In this document: piece after piece, positions 44,421 to 51,158 of the stretch
Position numbering within the stretch: the first letter of the stretch is position 1
Layout of the letters: each line of letters begins with the position of its first letter
From: Sinomonas humi
Lineage (GTDB): Bacteria > Actinomycetota > Actinomycetes > Actinomycetales > Micrococcaceae
DNA length: 64,000 nucleotides
NCBI RefSeq assembly: GCF_000802235.1
Contig: NZ_JTDL01000089.1
Coordinates: forward strand, 27,589 to 91,588
Direction of reading: 5' to 3'
The notes under the pieces: model-generated
The model's input: only the letters and a program-made list of their open reading frames with translations
Databases searched by the model: none
Told to the model about the DNA's origin: nothing
Program-made: the position numbers and the translations under genes

Positions 44421-45012
44421 GCGCTGCGTTGAGGGCCGCTTGCAGGGAGGCCACGTAGCCCTCCGAGGTGTAGGTAGCGCCGCTCACGGTGTCGACGTTC
44501 GCGGACTGCGCCTGGAGGACCTCGGAACGGAGGATCGGCGCCGCTTCGGAGTTGATCATGTCGGAGCGCATGTCGTCGCCGGTCAGCTGAGGCGTCTGCA
44601 CATCCGTGATCTTCCCGCCGGACACCACGACCTGGACCTGGACAATCCCGTACCGGGTCTCTTCGGCGGTGCCCGTGAACGAGCCGTTCTTGAGCCCGGA
44701 CGACGTCGACGCCTGGCTTCCGCTGCTCGTCGAGCCTGAGCTCGAGGTACTTGAGCCGCTGGTCCCGCCCGACCCCGTGGTTCCGGAGCCGCCGGTTCCC
44801 GAGCTCGAGGCACCCGCAGCCGAAGTGTTCGAAGCGGAGCTTCCCGACGAGGTGGTCGATCCGCTCGAGGCCGTCCCTGCGTTCCCGTTCGTCGCCGAGT
44901 TCGTGACGCCGGTGACCTTCGAGGCCTCGATGCTCTGCGCGCCAGCCTGCCACCCGATGGCAAGGATTCCGAAGGATGCGAGGGCGGCTGCGGCCGCTGC
45001 CCGGGCCCTCAC
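44413..45012 (-). CDS. secreted FMN-binding-domain protein
   Basis: A 199-residue protein with an N-terminal hydrophobic export segment (ARAAAAAALASFGILAIGW), a very long Ser/Gly/Thr linker (about 38-107) and a C-terminal FMN-binding domain. The flavinylation motif is DTVSGATYTSEGY, with Thr180 as the expected FMN acceptor. Such domains carry electrons outside the membrane. The GTG at 45012 overlaps the ferric reductase stop as GTGA, and apbE follows with an 8-nt overlap. The three proteins therefore form one electron relay: reductase, carrier and maturation enzyme. Confidence 0.9.
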   Translation of the reverse strand: MRARAAAAAALASFGILAIGWQAGAQSIEASKVTGVTNSATNGNAGTASSGSTTSSGSSASNTSAAGASSSGTGGSGTTGSGGTSGSSTSSSGSTSSGSQASTSSGLKNGSFTGTAEETRYGIVQVQVVVSGGKITDVQTPQLTGDDMRSDMINSEAAPILRSEVLQAQSANVDTVSGATYTSEGYVASLQAALNAAHA

Positions 45013-46442
45013 CAGTCGAACCTTTCGTGATGGAGCTGCTCGTCAGAGAGCCCGGCCGACTTTGCGTCCTTGAGGACGGCGTCTGCCCACTTCTTGGGGC
45101 CGCACACGTACACGTCGGAGGCCTTGAGGTTCGGCACGTAGTTGCTCAGGGCGAGCCCGGTCTGGTGGCGGGGCAGCCAAGGGTTGCCGTGGCGGGCGCG
45201 CTGGCCTATGAGTTCGTACATGGTTGCTCCTCTCTGCCTGCAGAGCTCGGCGATCTCGTCGCGGAGGTAGAGGGTCTCGGGGGTTGAAGCACGGAGGATC
45301 ACCGTCGCTTCGCCTGGCTCGAACTCGGCGCGCTCGAGGATGGCTCGGAGTGGGGTGATGCCGATGCCGGAGCCGACGAGCACGAGTCCGGGGCGGGTCC
45401 GCGCGGCGTGGCCGAACAGGCCGTAGGGGCCGGAGACCGCGACCTTCGTGCCGGGCTTCACGGCCATGAGCGCCGCGCTGCCCTTGCCGAGGTTCCGGAC
45501 CGTGATCCGGAGGCGTCCGGCGGCGGGGTCAGCCGAGAGGCTGAACGGGTGGTGGTGCCACCAGAGTCGCGGGGCGAGGAATCGCCAGATGAAGAACCTG
45601 CCGCCCGCTCCGGTGAGTTCCTCGAGACGCAGGCCCGTAAGCTCGATGCTCACCGCGCCGTCGCCCGCCGAAACCACGCGGGTGACACTGAGCTGGTGGC
45701 GGAAGGTCAGCGCAATCGGTGCCCAGATCCGGTAGCGGAGGAGCGCCGCGAGCACCACGAGGTAGAACACGATCCAGTACCACCGCTGCCACTGCCCGGG
45801 GCTGAAGAGCTGGCCCTCGCTGAACTGGTGGGGCAGCGCGGTCAGGACCGCGGCGTACGTGAGCAGGTGGACCACATACCAGAACTCGTACGGGTACCTC
45901 CTCCGGACGGCGACGAGGGAGGTGACGACGACGAGGATGAACAGCACCGTCGAGATGAACGCGATCCACATGTCGGGGAGGCTGTTCCACATGGAGACGC
46001 CCTCGGCGAACGGGTTGAGCCTGTCCGTGAGGCCATAGCCGATGAGCAGGAAGACCATGTGGGCGAGGATCAGGTAGAGCGCGGGCTTCCCGAGCTTGCC
46101 GTGGATCTCCATCGCCCGGTCGTGGCCCACGGTACCGTCGATCAGGGGGATCCGCGCCGCGAGCAGGAGCATGACGAGCACGAGGTCGGTGCCGATGAGG
46201 CCGGCGATGATGCCGATCGAGGTCGTTGCGGTGGTGAGGTTGTTGAATTGTGCAGCCCCGCCGTCGGCCAGGTAGAGAGCGACCGAAGCCGCGCCCGAAG
46301 CCCAAGCGAGCATCGTGAGGAAGTCTTCGCGCAGCAGGCGGCGCCGGCCCCGCTGGCGCAACTCCCGGGCTAGCGCATTGCTGCCGGGGCGCGGGCGGGG
46401 CGGCGGTGCGGGCCGCTCGGCGGATCGGAACGCTGTCGTCAT
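45009..46442 (-). CDS. ferric-reductase-like transmembrane NAD(P)H oxidoreductase
   Basis: A 477-residue flavocytochrome. About six membrane helices contain the heme-ligand histidines in the GHDRAMEIHGKLGKPALYLILAHM region and in VVHLLTYAAVLTALPHQF, as in ferric reductases and NADPH oxidases. The C-terminal half is an FAD/NAD reductase: HHHPFSLSADP (FAD site), VSGPYGLFG, VLVGSGIGITPLRAIL (nucleotide loop) and VYVCGPKKWAD. It should move electrons from NAD(P)H across the membrane to the FMN-binding protein encoded next. ATG 46442 is chosen; TTG 46463 is an alternative. Confidence 0.9.
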   Translation of the reverse strand: MTTAFRSAERPAPPPRPRPGSNALARELRQRGRRRLLREDFLTMLAWASGAASVALYLADGGAAQFNNLTTATTSIGIIAGLIGTDLVLVMLLLAARIPLIDGTVGHDRAMEIHGKLGKPALYLILAHMVFLLIGYGLTDRLNPFAEGVSMWNSLPDMWIAFISTVLFILVVVTSLVAVRRRYPYEFWYVVHLLTYAAVLTALPHQFSEGQLFSPGQWQRWYWIVFYLVVLAALLRYRIWAPIALTFRHQLSVTRVVSAGDGAVSIELTGLRLEELTGAGGRFFIWRFLAPRLWWHHHPFSLSADPAAGRLRITVRNLGKGSAALMAVKPGTKVAVSGPYGLFGHAARTRPGLVLVGSGIGITPLRAILERAEFEPGEATVILRASTPETLYLRDEIAELCRQRGATMYELIGQRARHGNPWLPRHQTGLALSNYVPNLKASDVYVCGPKKWADAVLKDAKSAGLSDEQLHHERFDW

Positions 46443-46458
46443 GACATTAACTTTCGGC

Positions 46459-46473
46459 TTCAACCCTGTTGAA
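46459..46473. promoter_or_regulatory. inverted repeat upstream of ferric reductase
   Basis: TTCAAC, CCT, GTTGAA is a perfect interrupted palindrome 17 bp upstream of ATG 46442. The reverse strand shows TAATGT (46445-46450) as a possible -10. It is a candidate operator for the electron-export operon. Confidence 0.4.
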
Positions 46474-46532
46474 ACCCTGTGACCGCCCTTGACGCTCCGT
46501 ATGGTGCGCCCGTCGCCAGTGTGAGGTGCGTC

Positions 46533-47387
46533 CTATCGCCCCGGGAAGACCGCCGCTCGCTTCTCGACGAACGCGGTCGTGCCCTCCTTCATGTCCTCAG
46601 TGCCGAAGGCCGCCCGGAAGGTGCGGGCCTCGATGTCGAGCCCCTCCGGCGTCGTCCTGCCCGTGGCCTGATTGATGGAGCGCTTCGAGAGGGCGACGGC
46701 GGTGGGTGACTTCGTGGCGATCTCGCCGATCGTCTCGGCCGCGGCGGCGAGGAGTTCCTCGCGGGTGGCGAGCACGCGGTTGACGAGGCCTAGGCGGTGA
46801 GCCTCATGGGCATCGATGCGGCGGCCGGTGTAGATGAGCTCGCGCGCCATGCCGAGGCCGATCCGCTGCTGGAGGCGCACCGAGCCGCCGAAGCCGGGGA
46901 CCAGCCCGAGGTTGACCTCGGGCTGGCCGAACTGGGCGCGCTCGCTCGCGTAGATGAAGTCCGCCGCGAGGGCCAGTTCGCAGCCGCCGCCGAGGGCGAA
47001 GCCGTCCACGCACGCGATCACGGGTACGGGGACCGACTCGAGTGCGAGGGTCACCGCGTGCATCGACCGCGCATGAAACTCGGCCTGATCGGCGTTCATC
47101 GACGTGAGCTCGCGGATGTCGGCTCCTGCCACGAAGGCCTTCCCGCCCGCACCGGTGAGGATGACGCCGCGAACCGGCCACGCGCCGTCGTCCGCCGTCC
47201 CGGGGATCCCAGTGGTGGCAGCGCTCGTCCCCGTGCCGCCCAGCCGGTTGAGCTCCTCGCACACCCTTGCAAGCTCCTCGACGACCTTCCCTGAGAGCGC
47301 GTTGAGCGCCTCAGGGCGGTTGACGGTGACGGTCGCGATACCGCCAGACGTCTCGATGGCCAGGGTCTCGAAGCTGCCGAAGTCCAT
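46533..47387 (-). CDS. enoyl-CoA hydratase
   Basis: A 284-residue crotonase-fold protein. It hydrates trans-2-enoyl-CoA in beta-oxidation or a related acyl-CoA route. Both catalytic glutamates are present: Glu137 in ALGGGCELAL and Glu157 in GQPEVNLGLVPGFGG. The oxyanion-hole segment KAFVAGADIREL is normal. A loop of about 20 residues (about 50-70, GGTGTSAATTGIPGTADD) is longer than usual. It is not linked to the ferric reductase operon by overlap, though both run the same way with 90 bp between. Confidence 0.9.
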   Translation of the reverse strand: MDFGSFETLAIETSGGIATVTVNRPEALNALSGKVVEELARVCEELNRLGGTGTSAATTGIPGTADDGAWPVRGVILTGAGGKAFVAGADIRELTSMNADQAEFHARSMHAVTLALESVPVPVIACVDGFALGGGCELALAADFIYASERAQFGQPEVNLGLVPGFGGSVRLQQRIGLGMARELIYTGRRIDAHEAHRLGLVNRVLATREELLAAAAETIGEIATKSPTAVALSKRSINQATGRTTPEGLDIEARTFRAAFGTEDMKEGTTAFVEKRAAVFPGR

Positions 47388-47520
47388 GGATCCTCGTTCC
47401 TCACGCTCGTCGTTGGGCTCGTGCTCGTCGTCGAGCTCGTGCCCGCGGTGTGCCCGCTGTCGCAGGCCTTGTCACAGGCTATCGGAGCGGGGTTCCCGAG
47501 TCTCAGTGGCTGGCTCTGCC

Positions 47521-47592
47521 GTCGAAACCGGAGCTAACGGATGAGACCGCAGGTAAGCGCCTCGGGTCTGGTCCGCTAGCTCGGGTTTCGAC
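47521..47592. repeat. long hairpin of the dispersed repeat family
   Basis: Arms 47521-47548 and 47565-47592 are inverted copies matching at 24 of 28 positions, with a 16-nt loop. The left arm and loop carry GAGACCGCAGGTAAG; the right arm carries GCTAGCTCGGGTTTCGAC. The upstream part of this intergenic region has several GCTCGT microrepeats (47407-47445). It lies between divergent genes, so it is not a simple terminator. Confidence 0.7.
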
Positions 47593-47658
47593 GAGCGGAC
47601 GACGACGGCGGCACGCGCCCCCGCCGCGGCTCGCCCAGCGCCAGCGCGGACACAGGGC

Positions 47659-47664
47659 TAGGCT
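47659..47664 (+). promoter_or_regulatory. leaderless-type -10 box (quinone reductase gene)
   Basis: TAGGCT, then 6 nt, then ATG 47671. The box TAGGCTGGGG is also seen at 12033. Confidence 0.6.
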
Positions 47665-47670
47665 GGGGCC

Positions 47671-48843
47671 ATGTCGACGGAGCAGACTCAGTCCCAGTCC
47701 CCAGCAGCGTCAGACACCTACAGCGCGTCAGGCACATCCAGCGCATCAGGCTCCTACAGCACCGCCGGTTCCTACGTCCACACGGGCGAGGAGTTCACGC
47801 GCGATACGCGGTACATCGAGGACAGGATCACCCGTGACGGCACGTTCCCGCCCGGGTCCCGAGCCCCTGAGGGAGCCAAAGCGTGGCCGGTCGAGGCCGG
47901 GCGCTACCGCCTCGTCGCGGCCCGGGCGTGCCCGTGGGCGAACCGCACGATCATCGTCCGCAGGCTCCTCGGCCTCGAGGGCGCCATCTCGCTCGGACTG
48001 CCCGGACCCACGCACGACTCCCGCTCGTGGACCTTCGACCTCGACCCCGATGGCCGCGACCCAGTCCTCGGCATCGAGCGCCTCCAGGAGGCGTACTTCA
48101 AGCGCTTCCCCGACTACCCGCGCGGCATCACGGTCCCCGCGATCGTCGACGTTCCGAGCGGCGCGGTCGTCACGAACGACTACCCCCAGATCACCCTCGA
48201 CTTCGGCTCGGAGTGGACGGAGTTCCACCGTGACGGCGCCCCGGACCTGTACCCCGAGGCCCTCCGGGACGAGATCGACGAGGTCAACGAGCGGGTCTTC
48301 AAGGACGTCAACAACGGCGTCTACCGCTGCGGTTTCGCAGGCTCCCAAGCGGCCTACGAGCGCGCGTACGACGCGCTCTTCGACGCGATCGACTGGCTCG
48401 AAGAGCGCCTCAGCACCCGCCGCTACCTCGTGGGCGACACCATCACCGAGGCCGACGTCCGCCTCTTCACGACCCTCGCGCGCTTCGACGCCGTCTACCA
48501 CGGGCACTTCAAGTGCAACCGCAACAAGCTGAGCGAACAGCGGGCACTCTGGGCCTACGCGCGGGACCTGTTCCAGACGCCGGGCTTCGGCGACACGATC
48601 GACTTCGTGCAGATCAAGCGCCACTACTACATCGTCCACGAGGACATCAACCCGACCGGGATCGTCCCGAAGGGCCCCGACACGTCGAATTGGCTCACCC
48701 CGCACGGCCGGGAACAGCTCGGCGGTCGCCCGTTCGGCGACGGCACCCCTCCAGGTCCCCCTCCCGAGGGCGAGCGGGTCGCCCCGGGCCACAACCCGCT
48801 GTACCCCGCTTCGGGCGGCGTGCCCAAGGGAGCAGACGCATGA
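47671..48843 (+). CDS. glutathionyl-hydroquinone reductase-like protein
   Basis: A 390-residue ECM4/YqjG-type xi-class thiol transferase. The active-site motif is ACPWANRT, with Cys87. WTFDLDPDGRDP, GITVPAIVD, NDYPQITLDFGSEW and YRCGFAGSQAAYERAYDALFDAIDWLE match the family closely. Actinobacteria lack glutathione, so mycothiol is the likely cofactor. The first 36 residues form a Ser/Thr/Tyr-rich repeat (SASGTSSASGSYSTAGSY) without counterpart in standard enzymes, probably disordered. The stop overlaps the next start by ATGA. Confidence 0.9.
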   Translation: MSTEQTQSQSPAASDTYSASGTSSASGSYSTAGSYVHTGEEFTRDTRYIEDRITRDGTFPPGSRAPEGAKAWPVEAGRYRLVAARACPWANRTIIVRRLLGLEGAISLGLPGPTHDSRSWTFDLDPDGRDPVLGIERLQEAYFKRFPDYPRGITVPAIVDVPSGAVVTNDYPQITLDFGSEWTEFHRDGAPDLYPEALRDEIDEVNERVFKDVNNGVYRCGFAGSQAAYERAYDALFDAIDWLEERLSTRRYLVGDTITEADVRLFTTLARFDAVYHGHFKCNRNKLSEQRALWAYARDLFQTPGFGDTIDFVQIKRHYYIVHEDINPTGIVPKGPDTSNWLTPHGREQLGGRPFGDGTPPGPPPEGERVAPGHNPLYPASGGVPKGADA

Positions 48844-49652
48844 CGACGACGCCGCCCGACTCCCGCCGGGTCGCGTCGCCACGCGTCGCGGTCACCTGGC
48901 CGGGCTCGGCGCCCGCCTACCCGGACTGGTTCCACGCTGAGCTCGACGGGCTGACGAGGAGCGCGGCCGCCGCCGTCGAGCGCGCAGGAGGAATCGCCGT
49001 CGTCCTCGATGCGGCCGACCCAAACCTCGCCGGGGTCCTCCTGGGCGACGAGGCGTGGGACGGCCTGCTCGTCATGGGCGGCGGGGACGTGGACCCCGTT
49101 CTGTACGACGGCGATCCACACCACCCGACGGTTTCCGACGTCGATCCCACGGCAGACGCATTCGAGGCCTCGGCGGTGGTTCATGCGAGGGCGACAGGCC
49201 GCCCGGTCCTCGGGATCTGCCGGGGCCTCCAGATCGTCAACGTCGCACTCGGCGGGAGCCTCCACGAGGACCTCCCGTTCGAAGGCACTCCGCACCGCAA
49301 CTACGCGGACCCGAGCGGGCCGATGGTCCTGCACGACGTGGCAATCGAACCCGGCTCCCGGCTCGCCGCCATCGTCGGAACGAGCGCCGCCGTTCCTTCG
49401 GGTCACCACCAGGCCGCGGCGCGTGTAGCCGACGGACTGCGCGTCACGGCCCAAGCTCCGGACGGCGTCATCGAGGCGCTCGAGGCCGAAGACCCGAAGG
49501 AGTGGCTCGTCGCGGTCCAGTGGCACCCCGAGGACGCGCAGGGCGATGCTGCCCAGCTCGACGCGATCATGCGTGCCTTCGTCGAAGCCTGCCGATTGGC
49601 GAGGGCAGACGGCCACGGCCACGGCCATGAGCGGGAGGAAGCGGTCCAGTGA
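48840..49652 (+). CDS. class I glutamine amidotransferase-like gamma-glutamyl hydrolase
   Basis: A 270-residue PuuD-type gamma-glutamyl-gamma-aminobutyrate hydrolase-like protein. The catalytic triad is Cys127 in VLGICRGLQ, His229 and Glu231 in VQWHPED. GGGDVDPVLYD and PHRNYADP also fit. It could free GABA-like amines from gamma-glutamyl conjugates, but the rest of the putrescine pathway is absent here. The C-terminus ends with a His-rich stretch (DGHGHGHE) that may bind metal. It overlaps both neighbours (ATGA and GTGA). Confidence 0.88.
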   Translation: MTTTPPDSRRVASPRVAVTWPGSAPAYPDWFHAELDGLTRSAAAAVERAGGIAVVLDAADPNLAGVLLGDEAWDGLLVMGGGDVDPVLYDGDPHHPTVSDVDPTADAFEASAVVHARATGRPVLGICRGLQIVNVALGGSLHEDLPFEGTPHRNYADPSGPMVLHDVAIEPGSRLAAIVGTSAAVPSGHHQAAARVADGLRVTAQAPDGVIEALEAEDPKEWLVAVQWHPEDAQGDAAQLDAIMRAFVEACRLARADGHGHGHEREEAVQ

Positions 49653-50749
49653 GCGAACACGTCCGTTCTGAGGTACGCGGCGGCCTCGGCATCCTGACCC
49701 TCGATCGCCCTAAGGCGCTCAACTCCCTCGACCACGGCATGGTCCTCGCCCTCGAGCGCCAACTCCAAGCGTGGGCCGAGACGCCCGAGGTGCGCGCCGT
49801 CGTCGTCCGCGGCGGAGCTCGGGGGCTGTGCGCTGGCGGCGACGTCCGCTCGCTGTACACGGGGACGAACGACGACGCCGTCCGCTTCTGGGCGGACGAG
49901 TACCGGCTGAACGCCCTCATCGGTGCCTATCCGAAGCCGTACATCCCGCTCATGGACGGGATCACCATGGGTGGCGGCCTCGGCATCTCGGCCCACGCGC
50001 CGCAGGCGTCGGGATCGATGCGGGTCGTGACGGAGCGGACTGTCGTTGCGATGCCGGAGACCCGCATCGGCTTCACGCCCGACGTCGGCATGAGTCTCTT
50101 GCTGGCCAGTGCCCCGGGGGAGCTCGGGACGCACCTTTGCCTCACGTCGGGCCAAGCCGGGGGAGCGGACGCGATCCTCCTCGGCTGGGCCGACGCGATG
50201 GTCCCTTCGGAGCGCCTCGACCCACTCGTCGAGGCACTCGCGGAGGCGACGGCGGCCGGCTCGTGGGCTGCGGGCTCGGAGTCGGAGGGCTCGTGGGCTG
50301 CGGGCTCGGGGGCTGCGGCCGGCGCGCACGACGTCGTAGCCTCCTTCGCCGTGGAGCCTCCGCCGGCGCAGATCGCCGGGGCCCGCGCCTGGGTGGACGA
50401 TGTCTACGCGGGCGATTCGGCGAGCGCGATTGCAGCGCGCCTAGAGGAGCTCGCGGGGTCGTCCGGTCCGCACGCGTCCGACGCCGCCGCTGCGCTCAAG
50501 GAACTCCGCGCGGTGTGTCCGTTCTCGGTCGCTGTGACGCTCGCGGCGCTCCGGCGCTCGCCGAAACTCGGCTCGCTCGAGGCCGTCCTCGAACAGGACC
50601 TGGCCCTCGGGACGGCCATGGTGGCGCGCCCAGACTTCCGCGAGGGCATCCGCGCGCTGCTCGTTGACAAGGACGGCGCCCCGGCGTGGAACCCGGGCCG
50701 GATCGAGGACGTGGACTCCGAAGAGGTCGCCGCCGCCTTCACCGCCTAG
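49649..50749 (+). CDS. 3-hydroxyisobutyryl-CoA hydrolase-like protein
   Basis: A 366-residue crotonase-superfamily enzyme of the HIBYL-CoA hydrolase group, which acts in valine breakdown. Motifs are ILTLDRPKALNSL, CAGGDVRSLY, DGITMGGGLGISAHAP, MPETRIGFTPDVG (Glu137, Asp145) and CPFSVAVTLAALR. GTG 49649 overlaps the previous stop; GGGAGGA lies 9 nt upstream. Between residues of about 203 and 227 lies an in-frame low-complexity insert with two copies of GSWAAGS, caused by a direct DNA repeat (about 50258-50318). A 32-bp repeat array begins right after its stop. Confidence 0.9.
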   Translation: MSEHVRSEVRGGLGILTLDRPKALNSLDHGMVLALERQLQAWAETPEVRAVVVRGGARGLCAGGDVRSLYTGTNDDAVRFWADEYRLNALIGAYPKPYIPLMDGITMGGGLGISAHAPQASGSMRVVTERTVVAMPETRIGFTPDVGMSLLLASAPGELGTHLCLTSGQAGGADAILLGWADAMVPSERLDPLVEALAEATAAGSWAAGSESEGSWAAGSGAAAGAHDVVASFAVEPPPAQIAGARAWVDDVYAGDSASAIAARLEELAGSSGPHASDAAAALKELRAVCPFSVAVTLAALRRSPKLGSLEAVLEQDLALGTAMVARPDFREGIRALLVDKDGAPAWNPGRIEDVDSEEVAAAFTA

Positions 50750-50751
50750 CC

Positions 50752-51134
50752 CGTTTGTTGGTCACCTTTGGCGGGTGCGCGTCCGTTTGTTGGTCACCTT
50801 TGGCGGGTGCGGGTCCGTTTGTTGGTCGCCTTTGTCGGTGTGCGTTCGTTTGTTGGTCACGTTTGTCGGGTGTGCGTTCGTTTGTTGGTCACCTTTGGCG
50901 GGTGCGGGTCCGTTGGTTGGTCACCTTTGGCGGGTGTGCGTCCGTTGGTTGGTCACCTTTGGCGGGTGTGCGTCCGTTGGTTGGTCACCTTTGGCGGGTG
51001 CGCGTCCGTTGGTTGGTCACCTTTGGCGGGTGCGCGTCCGTTGGTTGGTCACCTTTGGCGGGTGCGCGCCCGTTCCAAGCGTCGGGACGTGACCTTTGGA
51101 TGGGAGGGCACCGTCCGGACGTGACCAACGAACG
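50752..51134. repeat. 32-bp tandem repeat array B, ten copies plus inverted piece
   Basis: Units begin at 50752, 50784, 50816, 50847, 50879, 50911, 50943, 50975, 51007 and 51039; one unit has lost a base. The core is GTCACCTTTGGCGGGTG. Early units carry CGTTTGTTG and later ones CGTTGGTTG, indicating block expansion. A decayed unit follows at 51071-51105, and an inverted fragment GTGACCAACGAACG at 51121-51134. The 409-bp gap between convergent genes holds no gene. Open frames across it arise only because the 32-bp unit lacks stops. Confidence 0.93.
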
Positions 51135-51158
51135 ACGACGACGGGCCGCCGAAGGCGA

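Noticed and set aside
43415..51070. CRISPR arrays at the two 32-bp repeat regions
   Set aside because: The units are directly contiguous with no spacers, and no cas gene is present.
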